Made by a program: the position numbers and the translations under genes. The notes under the pieces were generated by a model. The model was not told the DNA's origin, made no database searches, and saw only the letters and a list, made by a program, of their open reading frames with translations. 64,000 bases of DNA. Source: Neostethus bicornis. Its lineage: Eukaryota > Chordata > Actinopteri > Atheriniformes > Phallostethidae. The stretch is taken from assembly GCA_902685375.1 (NCBI GenBank), contig LR738541.1:620001-684000 (forward strand), in the 5' to 3' direction. Below, piece after piece: positions 35,179-47,020 of the stretch (the first letter of the stretch is position 1; the number at the start of each line of letters is the position of its first letter).

Positions 35179-35260
35179 GTAATTTTTGAAGCGGTTTCAG
35201 TCCAAGGCCATCCAGGTTTCATCGCCATCGATGACATACGAGTTCTTGCTCACCCCTGCC
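35179..35260 (+). CDS. ptprt: ptprt exon: end of MAM domain
   Basis: This 82-nt exon starts in phase 0 after TTACAG and ends in phase 1 before GTAAGT, a near-perfect donor. It codes VIFEAVSVQGHPGFIAIDD then IRVLAHPC, plus the first base of an Arg codon. The VIFE...GHPG.IAIDD.RVL stretch is the typical C-terminal strand pair of a MAM domain. HPC holds its last cysteine, expected to pair inside the MAM fold. The 82-nt length matches the exon size I remember for this gene family. The next exon completes the Arg codon. Confidence 0.95.
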
Positions 35261-37469
35261 GTAAGTGAAGAGAGCGATAATGGTTGACTCTGTACGACTG
35301 TAGCCCTGCTGAGCATCATCTGTTTTATAGCTCTCGCACACACACGCATGCACAAACACAACAGATTGAGAGGGCCGCGGACAGATTGCAGAAAAGGAAA
35401 AAAGGTCCAAACTCATGGTCTTCATCACTCAAATCTGACAAAAAAATGTTGCTTCAGAAAACTCCAGACTGGTTGCAGCAACAAACTGTGGCCTATTTAT
35501 TACTGCTGGTTAGTTTTCATTTTTAGTTTGATAATTACTTTAGCCCATCTGGTTCTCTTTGTACCAATAAATGAGCTTTATTTAAATTATCCTCATGTTT
35601 ACAACACTAGGGTCCAATTGGGTTGTCATTGGTAGTTATGGCATGCCTTAAATGCTGAAGAAGGCGTATAGAAACAAAAATGTGGGGGTAAGAAATTGAT
35701 TTGTAGTCAAAAAAAAAAAAAACCTAACATTTTGTTGTTATAATTGTAAAAATCGAAGAAAAAAAAATTGGTTAAATTCTCTGTGTTTACTGATAGCTTG
35801 CATTGTATGAGGAAGTCTGGTGTGACCGAGAAGTATGTTAGAGCTGTTCAGGACATGTATGAGGGCTGTAAGACAGTGGTGAGGTGTGCTGTAGGTGAGA
35901 CAGAGGAGTTCAGTGTGCGGGTGGGACTGCACCAGGGATCTGCTCCGAGTCCTTTGTTGTTTGCTGTGGTGATGCACAGGCTGACAGACGAGGTCAGACA
36001 GGGTTCCCCATGGACAATGATGTTTGCAGATGACATTGTGATCTATAGTGAGAGGAGGGAAGAGGTGGAGGAAAAGCTGGAGAGGTGGAGGTTTACACTA
36101 GAAAGAAGAGGAATGAAGATTAGTCAGAGTAAAACAGAGTACGTGTGTGAATGAGAGGGATCCAAATGGAAAAGTGAGGTTACAGGGAGAAGAGATAAAG
36201 AAGGTGGAAGATTTTAAGTATCTAGGATCAATAGTCCAGAGCAATGGAGAGTGTGGAAAAGAGGTGAAGAAGCGTGTGCAGGTAGGCTGAAACGGGTGGA
36301 GAAAAGTATCAGGTGTGATGTGTGACGGAAGAGTTTCAGCTAAAATGAAAGGGAAAGTTTACAAAACCGTGGTGAGACCGGCCATGCTGTTTGGTCTAGA
36401 GACAGTGGCACTGAGGAAAAGACAGGAAACAGAGATGGAAGTAGCAGAGATGAAGATGCTGAGGATCTCTCTGGGAGTGACCAGGATGGACAGGATTAGA
36501 AATGAGTATAGCAGAGGAACAGCACGTGTTAGAGGTTTAGGAGATAAAGCCAGAGAGGCCAGAAGAGATGGTTTGGACATGTACAGAGGAGAGAGAGTAC
36601 ATTGGAAGAAGGATGCTGGATTTGGATCCACCAGGAAAGAGCACTAGAGGAAGACCAAAGAGGAGGTTCATGGGCACAGTTAAGGAAGACATGAAGATAG
36701 TTGGCGTGACCGAAGAGGATACAGCAGTTGGCATCCTTCTCTCTCTAGAGGCAATGGAGTCTGCACCTGGGTACTTATCTGTTTGTGCAGCATCGGCAGT
36801 GGCTGATTAAGCCGATGCGGGAGCTGCAGCTCCTATTGCACTTGCAGCAAATGTTATAGGTGGTATGAGTCATGGGGGGAGCAGTGGCAGACTGATAAAA
36901 TAAATTTAAGTGATTAAAGAATTCATTTTGACCAAATTGGATATGATTACATGACAAACAAGAACTTATGTTAACCTTTAAAAAAAAAAAAAATGGCCGT
37001 AATTGCTGAACCCAAACGAACACTGAACTAATCTGTGCATTCGAAGTCTTGCAAAAATAAAGCAGAAAGAAGCATGGAACACAACCTCAAAGACTAAATG
37101 TAATAAAAATTTAACATTTGTATTCAAGTCTTTAATATTTGTTTCAAGCTGACCGTTTGAGTCAGAGCAAATTGTCATTGTTTGACGATCGATGCTCATC
37201 TGTTTGGTTTATCTGTGTCTGCAGACAGTCAAATGAAATCAACCAGTCGCAGGCTGGTCTCAATGCCAAACCAAAGTCACCCAGTGTCCGACTTAACTTC
37301 CCTCATCTCATTCACCTAATGCTCCTGATTTGCACTTCTAAAACAAACAGATTTATTGATGCATTTTTCTTTGGATTATAGACAAATTGGGCTCGTTATA
37401 CTCTTAATTCCTCATGCATATCGTTGCATTATTTTTTACTGTATCTCTCTCTGTTTTTTAATCTTCCAG
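35261..37469 (+). other. ptprt: Intron between MAM and Ig exons
   Basis: This 2209-bp phase-1 intron begins GTAAGT and ends TCTTCCAG. It is largely occupied by the LINE-A copy at 35783-36730. The rest (35261-35780 and 36731-37469) is AT-rich and unrecognised, with a poly-A run near 35710. Confidence 0.88.
35783..36730 (+). mobile_element. LINE-A copy with catalytic domain
   Basis: This is the most complete LINE-A piece. It codes MYEGCKTVVRCAVGETEEFS, the HQGSAPSPLLFAVVM block, MMFADDIVIYSERREEVEE (catalytic FADD) and RRGMKISQSKTEYV. After a frameshift come KMKGKVYKTVVRPAMLFGLE, TRMDRIRNEYSRGTARVRG and RRFMGTVKEDMKIVGVTEED. Block order is that of an RTE/BovB-like reverse transcriptase. The endonuclease half and the final GAA tail are missing, and frameshifts make it inactive. 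Confidence 0.88.
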
Positions 37470-37585
37470 GTAAAGCTCCTCACTTCCTGCGCCTGCAGAA
37501 CGTGGAGGTGAATGTAGGTCAGAATGCAACGTTTCAGTGTACTGCCGGAGGAAAATGGTCTCAACATGATAAACTCTGGTTGCAG
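37470..37585 (+). CDS. ptprt: ptprt exon: Ig domain, first half
   Basis: This 116-nt exon starts in phase 1 (C from the previous exon plus GT gives Arg) and ends in phase 0. It codes KAPHFLRLQNVEVNVGQNA then TFQCTAGGKWSQHDKLWLQ. TFQC holds the first Ig-fold cysteine, KLWLQ the core tryptophan strand, and NAT is an N-glycosylation sequon. The QNVEVN.GQ.ATFQC block is shared by all type IIB receptor phosphatases, and GGKWSQHDKLWLQ is the PTPRT form. The acceptor is AATCTTCCAG and the donor TGCAG followed by GTAAAG. In this family the MAM-Ig unit mediates homophilic cell-cell binding. Confidence 0.95.
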
Positions 37586-37727
37586 GTAAAGTGACATTTT
37601 AACAGTAACATTGTGCAAAATGTTGGTAGAAAGAAAAATAATGTAAAAAAAATATTTAAAGATCTTCTATACCATCTTTTTAAAGGGCCAAATCAAATAA
37701 TACAGTCATAGATAATCAAATATTTTC

Positions 37728-38035
37728 CATTTCGTTCTGTTGTCTTCACTTATCTATGGCCGGGTTGCGGGAGCAACAGCCTCAGACGGAAGCCCGGACT
37801 TGTATCACTCCGGCGGCATCCTCCAGCTCACCCGGGAGGATCCTGAGGCGTTCTCTGGCCAGCTGTGAGACATAGTCTCTCCAGCAGGTCCGGTGCGTGG
37901 CTCTGGGTTTCCTCGTGGTAGGATGTACTTGAAACACCTCACCAGCGAGGTACTCAGGAGGCATCCTAACCAGATGCCCGGACCACCCCATCTAGCTTCT
38001 CTCGACCCGGAGGACCAGCGGTTCTACTCTGAGCC
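37728..38035 (-). mobile_element. LINE-B 3' fragment
   Basis: The reverse strand codes MGWSGHLVRMPPEYLAGEVF, then RDYVSQLARERLRILPGELE. The tail is near 37731. Confidence 0.82.
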
Positions 38036-39298
38036 ACGGAGCTAGATAATTTAATTTAGTTTTATAGTTTTGGTTTCCTTGCCAATCACTTTCCCCTCTT
38101 CTCCTAACTTTTTAAACCCTTTTTTCCGTCTCTTCTGTTGTGATATGCTATACCACCAGTAGATGTCACTAGTTGAACATAGATATATAAAGGAAGAGTA
38201 CTTCCTCTAACAAGGAACAAGCACGGAAGTCATGACGACTCTAAGAAGCTTGGATTCAATAAAAGTTTAAGTGTTCATACGAACGCAGTCTCGTTATTTA
38301 AATGAACAAGACATCTTGTTTCCAAGCCTGCTTCATTCAGATCCCTAAAATAGCCATACATGTTGCGTATGTTGATTTCTAGAAATTGTCCCGTTGTCCT
38401 CCTCCTTTTTTGGGCGTTGGTGCAAAGGGTCTTTTCCTAAAGCTAGTGTCTTAAAAAAAAAAAAATCTTTCAAACATTAATTTTACACCAATTCAAAGCA
38501 GTAGCAAATTATCATTTTAAAAATCTTCTTCTACCCGAGGTTTTTCTTCCATCAGCAAGGTGTGACATAATTTAAATCTAAATCTCAAAAACTGAAGGTT
38601 TGTTCATCGCAATTTGTCTTTTTTAAAAAAAGGTGGCAAACATTCCGAGTCCTCCCAGCTCCATTTCTTCGTTGATTAAAAGTCCTTGTTCTTCATCGCT
38701 CCGATGACTTTATCTCTGAACAAGTGTCATGTTTGTGTCTGTGTGTTGTGTGTAAGCTGTGTGCAGCCGTGGTAATGTATTCATTCCAGTTTACATTCAT
38801 GAGCATTGGCAAGCTTGCATGTTTTCACTACAGCACCGTATGCCCCCGAGAACACTGCTCGGTACAGTAATGACATTTGCAATGGAAAACATTGACGCTT
38901 CTCACCGGAGGTCTTTTGGGGAAAGGATGTTTTTCCGAATTGGCTGAGAGGATGATGGTTTTTAAAAAGATTGGATCTTCAGATGTGAAGTTACGCCTTT
39001 TAGATTTTACGTTTGACTTGCTCGGTACAGATTGCTTCTGGTTCCTGCCAGATTTCCAATAATCCAAGGTCTTTTCTGTGGTATTTGCTGATGAAGAATT
39101 ACTGTAGTTTTATTGGTTGTTTGGGAGTCGAAGTGATGCACCGTTCCTTTATCTAACGGTAGGGAAATGTCACGTAGATCAGACCCTCGAGGACAGCAAC
39201 AAGCTGAATGTTAAGGTCATTTTCTAACAATACCAAGTGGTATTCTTTTGTATTTTATGCTTAGTCTTCATGAGCAAAGCAAGAAATGATTTTCTTTT

Positions 39299-39627
39299 TC
39301 GTTCCGTTCCACCGTCTTCCGCTCATGCGGGGCCGGGTCGCGAGGGACAACAGCCTTCTCCTCAAGCTCACCTGGAAGGATCCCAAGTCATTCCCCGTCC
39401 AACTGTGAGACATAGTCTCTCCAGCAGGTCTGGGGTCTGCCTCTCAGTCTCCTCTCGGTGGGATGTTACCGAAACACCTCACCAACGAGGCGCTCGGAGG
39501 GCATCCTGACCAGATTCCCGAACCAGCCCATCTGGCTCCTCTCGACCTGGAGGAGGAGCAGCTCGACACCGAGCTCCTGCCGGATGGCAGATCTCTGAGT
39601 GAGAGCCCAGTCACCCTGTGGGAGACT
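39299..39627 (-). mobile_element. LINE-B 3' fragment
   Basis: The plus strand starts TTCGTTCCGTTCCACCGTCT (3' tail, reversed) and runs back to GAGAGCCCAGTCACCCTGTG. A deletion removes the LRLLPP to ELEDA linker. It lies in tandem with the next copy, same orientation. Confidence 0.82.
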
Positions 39628-39650
39628 TGTTCTTTATGTGCATATTATAG

Positions 39651-40192
39651 TTCCGTTCCATTGTCTTCCGCTTATCCGCGGCCAAGTCGCGGGGGACAAC
39701 AGCCTGAGTCGGGAAACCCAGGTTTCTCTCAACCCACCCACAACCTCCAGCTCACCCAGGTGGTTCCAGAGGTGTTCCCCGGCCAGCTGTGAGATATAGT
39801 TTCTTCAGCGGGTACGGAGACTGCCTCTCGATCTTCTCCTGGTGGGACAAGCTCGAAACCCCTTTTCAGTGAAGCGTTCAGGAGGTATCCAAACTAGATG
39901 CCCGAACTATCCCATCTGGCTTCTCTCGACCCAGAGCAGCAATGCCTCTACTCCGAGCTCCTCCAGGATGGCAGAGCTCCACACTCTATATCTGAATGAG
40001 AGCCCAGCCACCCTGCAGAGGAAGCTCATTTCAGCAGCTTACGTCCGCAATCTCGTTTTTTCGGGCACCACCCACGTCTGCTGACCATAGGTGAGGGTGG
40101 GAACGTAGATCGACCGGTAAATAGAGAGCCTTGCTTTTTGGCTTAGCTCTTTCTCCACCATGATGGACCAATGCAGCGTCTTAATTATTGCT
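39651..40192 (-). mobile_element. LINE-B copy just upstream of a ptprt exon
   Basis: It runs from GTTCCGTTCCATTGTCTTCC (tail) to CAATGCAGCGTCTTAATTAT (RTLH region). It is diverged, with several frameshifts. Its 5' truncation point leaves only about 52 bp to the next exon, including that exon's pyrimidine tract. Confidence 0.83.
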
Positions 40193-40244
40193 TTTATCGC
40201 TATAACTTTTTTCAATTATCTGCTAAAACTTTCTCTTCTTGCAG

Positions 40245-40419
40245 CAATGGAACGGCAAAGACACGGCACTGATGGTGACAAGAGTCGTGAACCACCGACG
40301 ATTTTCTGCGACCGTCAGCGTTGGTGATACGTCCCAGCGCAGCACCAGTCGTTACCGTTGCGTCATTCGTTCCGATGGTGGTTCAGGAGTGTCTAACTAT
40401 GCTGATCTTATTGTGAAAG
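40245..40419 (+). CDS. ptprt: ptprt exon: Ig domain, second half
   Basis: This 175-nt exon starts in phase 0 and ends in phase 1. It has 58 codons, from QWNGKDTALMVTRVVNHRRF to YRCVIRSDGGSGVSNYADL and then IVK, plus a G that should begin the Glu codon of the next exon. RYRC supplies the second Ig-fold cysteine, preceded by the usual strand residues. RRFSATVSV and SNYA.L.VK are family hallmarks. WNGKDTALMVTRVVNHRRF is the PTPRT version. The donor is GTATGT; I chose the split after AAAG because phase 1 fits the family. The fibronectin III exon that should follow was not found in the remaining 23.6 kb. Confidence 0.95.
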
Positions 40420-41997
40420 GTATGTTCGCTGTTTAACTTTATTTTTCTTGAAGAAGGAAACTTTTTTTTCTCGTTATTTTGACATTGCTGTGAAAAATTA
40501 AAGTGTGTACTTTACAATTCTCATTAGTGTAGAGGCTTTTCAAAGTGTGTACTGTCTGTTTGGCTTTTCATTTGAGTTGTGTGGCTGTGGACGATGGAAT
40601 ACTAATAGGGTTCAGAAAAGTGAGCTGAACGTCTAATCAGCTCTTAGTTTGTCTGTCTTTCAGTTCACGTTCCGTCCAGAAATTTTAATCACATTTTCTT
40701 ACTTTCGTGTAGATAGAGAAACAAATCCAAACATTTTAAATATTCTAGGTCTCCTCAAGAACTTTTTAATCCCATTCATAGCACCCCAATCTTGTCTTAG
40801 GTTTCTTCTTTTCTTTGGTTGTTCCCTCCAGTTAGGTTGTTCCCTCCAGTTTGGTTGGTCAATCCACAAACATCCTCTTTAGTCTATGTCTAGGTTCCTT
40901 ACCTGCAAGTTCCAAACTCTGCATGGATGTTACCTCTCTCTCCCGTGAACAATCTGAACCATCTCATTCTGGCCTCACATATCATTCTTGACATTTTCCC
41001 AATAGCCTGACCGATTTATCGGTTGGCCGATTAAATCGGTCAATATTTCACTTTCGAGAGACATCGGTAAGATGTTGTCCGTTTGCACAGATGGATTTTA
41101 TAACACCGAGGTGGGCAGCAAGGTTTTTTGCTTTTCAACGCACACAAAATGTTATTTGTTTAGTAGTGTGAACTGTTTAAGCGTGCAGGGGTTGTGAAAT
41201 CCTTTTTTTGTGTAAGGGGAGATCAGATTACAGCAGTGCCTCCAAAGCAAATTAGTAATTTTGAGAGATTTTTCACATTTGCTAATGTTAACAACTTTAT
41301 TATGATTTGTTGCTGTGGTAAAGGCTCATTTGAGTTAGAAAGATAGTGTGGAAGCAAATCAAACCAGTAAAGGCATGGCTTTTAGTTAGGTTTTTTTTAA
41401 CGTAATGTAATTATTGAGAAAAAAAAAAGTGCGAGACCCTGAACAGTCTCTCCCAGAACAGTCTTGTTTGGAAGAAGCCATTAAGAGAATGGATAGAAAT
41501 ATTAATTCCATGTCCAATCTTTGACAAAAAGATCAAAGCTATTTGCTGTCATGCACTAAGTCGAGAAAACAAATGAAGGGTTATCTTGAATTAGCGACCC
41601 ACTCTCCGTCCCATGGTTCCAATGTAGAACAGAAAATATTGTGCCACCCTGCTGAGAAGAAAATTGAGGGACAATGGAGGTTGGCTTATATTGTTTTGGA
41701 GATTTTGATAGAATTAAAGCTTCTAATTCATCTGTTATTGTCGTTGGTAATTACGTTAAGACATCATGTGGCTCTACCGGATCACATAATCTGAAATCTG
41801 TTTCTTTATAGCAGAATATGTTTCAATATTTTTGCATCAACCCCAGTGAAATTAATTTCTTGAAAGAAAAACAAATTGCATAGACATTTTAAAAAAAAAT
41901 GATAAATTCTCTAGTGCGTTCCATGAACATGAGGCTAAGCACATGGCATCTCCTGCTACTGCAGCTGTGCATCTGAAAGCCGCTAGTAGCGATCTGT

Positions 41998-42303
41998 ATG
42001 GAAAAAGTCGGACATCTGGAAACTTTGGTCATGTGGCAGTTTATGTGCGTGAGCTGCAAAACAAAACGCGAACAAGCAGTAGACAGGTGTATTCCTGGTG
42101 GTAATTCCTCTTCGTACTGATACATAACACTAGGTGGTAACTTACGTAAGACGCACAAATTTCCAGCTGCTTTTTCATGTTTTGAACGGTTTGTTTTACC
42201 CCAACTGTCATGACGGGTGTCTTGTCATAGCCCATCCTCCTATAGGCCCCGCCTCAAAATTTCCCTCTTTGTGAAGCCAAAAACTTGGCGTCTCTGAAAA
42301 CAT
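41998..42303. repeat. Tandem duplicate, unit 1
   Basis: It starts ATGGAAAAAGTCGGACATCT and ends CTCTGAAAACAT. It repeats at 42321 with a 323-bp period and high identity, including the fully shared GTGGTAATTCCTCTTCGTAC stretch. The minus strand reads PPSVMYQYEEELPPGIH in both units. Origin not recognised. Confidence 0.85.
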
Positions 42304-42320
42304 ACTGGTCTATTGGCAGT

Positions 42321-42634
42321 ATGGAAAAAGTCGGACATCCGGGAACTTTGATCATGTGACAGCTTATGTGTGTGAGCTGCAAAACAAAGCGCAAACAAGC
42401 ACTATAGGGGTGTATTCCTGGTGGTAATTCCTCTTCGTACTGATACATAACACTAGGTGGTAACATACGTAAGCTGCACAATTTTCCAGCTGCTTTTTCA
42501 TGTTTCGAATGGTTTGTTTTACCCCAACTGTCATGGCGGGTGTTGTCCATTGGCGGATGTGATGTCATAGCCCCTCCTCCTTTTCGCCCCGCCTCAAAAT
42601 CTCCCTCTTTGTGAAGCTCTATCTCTGAAAACAT
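42321..42634. repeat. Tandem duplicate, unit 2
   Basis: This is the second unit, with small insertions such as GTCCATTGGCGGATGTGATG that unit 1 lacks. The minus-strand peptide around FVLQLTHISCHM is kept. The unit is GC-rich near its end (CTCCTCCTTTTCGCCCCGCC). Confidence 0.85.
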
Positions 42635-43978
42635 GTCAAATACAAACAAACAATATACTTTCACACACAATCACACATACAGTAGCATACACACACAAAC
42701 ACAAATATCCCACATACCCATCACAAACATGACACTTTCGGACACACAATACACTTGCAAAGTTCCCAAAAAAAAAAAACCACTTTAGAAATGCCTTTTT
42801 TTTTTCAACTTAAATGATCAAACATATTTTAAAACGTCCCAAATTCTTCACCATCAAACAAATATTGTATCTCATCCCGGCTCTCTTCCGGTGGAATGTC
42901 TGGAATGTCTTCCATTTTTGTTTAAACAGCATCACAAAGATGCATCTATCCAAACACAAGTCATTGATCTGAAATCAGTGTGAATTATGTCACTAATTGT
43001 ATTAAAGAAACCTGATATAATTAGAGAGATTAGAAATTGGAGCTGCTTGTGTGAAATGGGATTAAAGCTTTTTCTCTGGTCGTGTCAGCACAGCAGCGGA
43101 TTGACCTAACTGATGCTCTCAATGCTTCTGTGGTTTGAATTATGCCGTTAACCTTATTTGGTGTGAAGGATGTTTCAATCTGAGGGCACGGTGAAGTGCG
43201 TATGTGTGTGTGTGTCTCTGTGTTTTGATTAGACGGCGGTTCAGGGACATGATAGTCCAGGGACAGAAACTGTCATTACCATCTGTTAGCGGTGAGCACT
43301 GCCTATCTCTTGAGAGGATCAAAGTGTGTTTGTGTGTACCTTACCCTACCAAATGTGTTTTTAAGTGCACACATTTGTGTGTCTGTCCCTGTTTTTGTGT
43401 GTGAAGCTCAGGTGTTGTCAGCCATGCGTTGTGCCAGGGGAATCACTCTGCCAACACAGTGAACAAGAGAAAATGGAAAAATTAAACGCGTGCACATGCA
43501 TGAACAATTCCATGAAGTATGTGCACACTGTGTGTGTTGCTAAATTTGATTGTTTTCACGTTCTATTTTGGCCGCGTTGATTCGTGAACATGCATGCTTT
43601 TTATTTGGGTTTCAATGTGTGTTCAAATTCATTTGCGTGTGTGCATGCTAAGTGAAATCAGGGTTAATTATAATGTTGTTCAGGTGTGTCAGGGGAAATC
43701 TAGAGGAAGATGTTTCTCACATTACAGTGCACATCGAATGAATGTCTGTGTCCCATACCCTGCTCATTCATGCAGAATAACATGTGACAAAATACTGCTG
43801 GCCAGCTGAACAGAATACGTCTGCCATGGTGATGACACGGCTGGAGAATCAAAACCACTCAGGTTAAAAAAAAAAGTATAAATTTTTGCAAGCTGACCTG
43901 GTGGATTTTTCAAAAAGGAATGTTTAAGACTTAACTTTAGGTGGAGATAATGTATCAAAAAATAAGGGCTTGATGCAT

Positions 43979-44300
43979 TCTTCTTCTTTCGGCATTTCCC
44001 TTCAGGGGGCGCCACAGCAAGTCAGTTCCTTCCACCTAACCCTATCTGCTGTATCTTCTTTGGTCACACCAACTATCTTCATGCCTCCTTCACTGTATCC
44101 ATGAACCTCCTCTTTGGTCTTCCTCTAGTCCTCTTTCCTGGTGGTTCCAAATCCAGCATCCTTCTGCCGATGTACTCCCTCTCTCTCCTCTGCACGTGTC
44201 CAAACCATCTCAGTCTGGCCTCTCTGACTTTATCTCCAAAACCTCTAACATGTGCTGTTCCGCTGATGTACTCATTTCTAATCCTGTCCATCCTGGTCAC
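43979..44300 (-). mobile_element. LINE-A 3' part, split by a hAT insertion
   Basis: The reverse strand codes TRMDRIRNEYISGTAHVRGF, then KVREARLRWFGHVQRREREY, GRPKRRFMDTVKEA and the 3' tail (TTCTTCTTTCGGCATTTCCC on the plus strand). It continues at 45188 beyond the hAT element. Confidence 0.88.
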
Positions 44301-45187
44301 CAGTGGTGGAACGTAACGAAGTAAATGTACTTCGTTACTGTACTTAAGTAAAAAAATTGTGTATCTGTTCTTTACTTAAGTAAATTTAAGAACGGTACTT
44401 TTACTTTTACTTCACTACAATTTTAGAGCAAATATCTGTACTTTTACTTCGCTACTTTTTAAAAGTGTGTTTTACATTTTTCGTTACATTTTCGTTCAGG
44501 AATTTGAAAAATACACAGTTTTTTTTAGCGCATCTTGAAGCCGCATCGCCAAAATCAAAAGGAGCAGTTGATCGGGAGAAGAAGTCATGAATCGAGAAAC
44601 ATTTTCGCATTCATTCAGCGCCAAAAACCTAACATCAAATTTAGTACAAATTAAAAAGAGTCAGAAGATCGTTGTGTTTACTTCTAAATAAAAAGTTGAG
44701 CCATCGTTACACAGAGCAGGGGTGGATATAGAATTTTCCAAAGGGGGTGGGGCTTTGACAAAGCCAATATATAGTGACTGGGGGCCTCCCCCCCAAAACA
44801 TTTAAAAAAATAAGTGTAATTTTCCTCCATTTTGGTGGCCCATTCACTGGCCCTTCTAAGGGATAGCTTGACTTGTCCCTGTTCCTTTTATCTTATTTAT
44901 TTATTTTTTTGTGGACCAAAAGAGGCGGGAGAGGGGGGTCACACCCCTGCAGAGTATTTATCCTGGTTACCATGGTGACACCCTATAGCACTACAAATAA
45001 CATTTGAATTATGGTCGAATACTTTTATATTTTACTTAAAAAGTACAATTTACACCAACTACTTTTGTACTTTTACTTAAATATATTGTTTTTATTTGTA
45101 CTTTTACTTTTACTTTTTAGTAAATTTTTTGCCTAATTATCTGTACTTTTACTTAAGTACAAAAAGTGAGTACTTCATCCACCACTG
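44301..45187 (+). mobile_element. hAT element, copy 2 (887 bp), inside LINE-A
   Basis: The perfect 8-bp duplication CTGGTCAC lies at 44293-44300 and 45188-45195. Removing the element and one duplicate restores the LINE-A sequence seen at 55470-55480 and elsewhere, so the borders are exact. The ends are CAGTGGTGGAACGTAACGAA and, inverted, CAGTGGTGGATGAAGTACTC. It carries the same nested CAGGGGTGGATATAG...CACCCCTG piece as the other copies. Confidence 0.95.
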
Positions 45188-45643
45188 CTGGTCACTCCCA
45201 GAGAGATCCTCAGCGTCTTCATCTCTGCTACCTCCATCTCTGTTTCCTGTCGCTTCCTCAGTGCCACTGTCTCTAGACCAAACAACATGGCGGTCTCTGT
45301 TCACTTTCCCTTTCAGTTTAGCTGAAACTCTTATGTCGCCCATCACACCTGATACTTTTCTCCACCCGTTCCGTCCTGACTGCACACACTTCTTCACCTC
45401 TTTTCCACACTCTCCATTGCTCTGGACTGTTGATCCTAAGTACTTAAAATCTTCCACCTTCTTTATCTCTTCTCCCTGTAACCTCACTTTTCCATTTGGA
45501 TCCCTCTCATTCACACACGTGTACTCTGTTTTACTCTGACTAATCTTCATTCCTCTTCTTTCTAGTACAAACCTCCACCTCTCCAGCTTTTCATCCACCT
45601 CTTCCTTCCTCTCATGATAGATCAAAATGTCTTCTGCGAACAT
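45188..45643 (-). mobile_element. LINE-A 5' part of the split copy
   Basis: The reverse strand codes MMFAEDILIYHERKEEVDEK, RRGMKISQSKTEYTCVNERD, EDFKYLGSTVQSNGECGKEV and the start of RVSAKLKGKV. FADD has become FAED here, so the catalytic motif is damaged. Confidence 0.87.
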
Positions 45644-46462
45644 CATTGAAAACGGTGTATAAATTGGTTTAATCAATAAAATTAATTTTAAGCTGAGACT
45701 CCAAACGATAAGATGAAATCAGTTCAATGCAGACAGTATTATTAAATCGACTGTTGGTATTTTTCTTAATAGAAAAAGGCCGTTTAAATGTTGCATCGGT
45801 TAATCTAGTACTTGCAGCCCTGACATTTGAGCTCTAGCAAACAGCCTTGTGGGAAAATGTCCAGAACATTTCATCTCATGTGTGAAATGGCTCGAGAGTA
45901 ACGGACATCTTCACATCCTGTCGGCTTTCAGTCAGTCCACATGAGTTCATCCCCCCCAACTCCTTCTGTTCACACATTCCTCCCACCTTCTCACCTATTT
46001 TACACTTAATACTTGAGGAGGAAAACACGCAATGACAGGGAGGTGTTGTAAAAACTGACCTTCTTTCTCACTTTTAAATGCTTGTTTTTGTCATAATCAC
46101 CCAGAATTTTTGATGCCAAGTTGTCACAGACCCGGTTAAAAAAATAAGAGGGTACTCATACAAGGCAGTCTAAGCCATGCCCGAGTGTGTTCGAGCACCA
46201 AAATGTTCACTTGTCCCATGTGTGCACTTAAGCCTTTCATTTAGCTGTCCTTGGTCTTCTTAGAAAAATGTGTCAGAACATGGTTCAGTTGGATTCAAGC
46301 ATGGCTCCTACGAAGTGTGAGCATAGAAGAGAACGCATGAGATCACGTGCATCTTGTAATAACCCTTCGCCGACCAAACAACTTGGTCTTCACTACCCAG
46401 GAACAGTTCAGAAGCAGTTTGGTGCTCTCTCTTGGACTGGTACCCCAGCAGGCGATTATTAA

Positions 46463-47020
46463 AGGTCCCCTATTATGCAAAACTGACTTTTATGAGGTTT
46501 TAACCTTTTATTTTACTTAGTACTACCCCAAACAATCCCCCAAAGTGTGTTTTATTGTGATTCATGCTATTTTGAGATATTTAAATTCAAAGTAAGGGGC
46601 GTGTTCTCCAAACCTCTAACGACTGGTGGAACATAGTGACGTACATCTGTTTTTTGTTCAGCCCCCTGCAGCTCAAACACCCTCTCCCACTTCTACCTGC
46701 TCTCCACCCTGATATCCACCCATTTCCGTGCTTCACTCTACTGTGAAGCACACCTCGCCCCTCCCGCTCCACGCTGTGCTGGGTGGGTGGGGAAATCACA
46801 ATGAATGACAACCAATCGCAACCAACGGGGCGGGTCCCGGGAAAAAAAAAAGAAAAAAAGACTGAAACAAGCTGTTTTGAGTTCCGGGTATGAAACTGCG
46901 CTCCAAAACAGGCTAGTATTTATAACCTTTTGTGTTGAGATTGTGGCGGAATGTAAAATTATGCATATCAGATACATAGCACAGGATAAAATAAGGGAAA
47001 AAAGGCATAATAGGGGACCT
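46463..47020 (-). mobile_element. TTAA-bounded element, copy 2 (558 bp)
   Basis: TTAA at 46459-46462 and 47021-47024, inverted ends AGGTCCCCTATTATGC. It is the reverse complement of the copy at 20042-20599, same length, few differences. No coding potential. Confidence 0.87.

Larger units (their letters stand above)
37586..40244 (+). other. ptprt: Intron within the Ig domain
   Basis: This 2659-bp phase-0 intron begins GTAAAG and ends TTCTTGCAG. It contains three antisense LINE-B pieces (37728-38035, 39299-39627, 39651-40192), the last ending about 52 bp before the acceptor. The middle, 38040-39295, is unrecognised and may hold single-copy sequence. Confidence 0.88.

Noticed and set aside
41889..42670. 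Minus-strand frames as a host gene exon pair
   Set aside because: They follow a 323-bp tandem duplication; similarity between the frames is explained by the DNA repeat. Kept as a finding, not called coding.
45096..45539. 147-codon plus-strand frame
   Set aside because: It is the antisense shadow of the LINE-A reverse transcriptase running into the hAT end.
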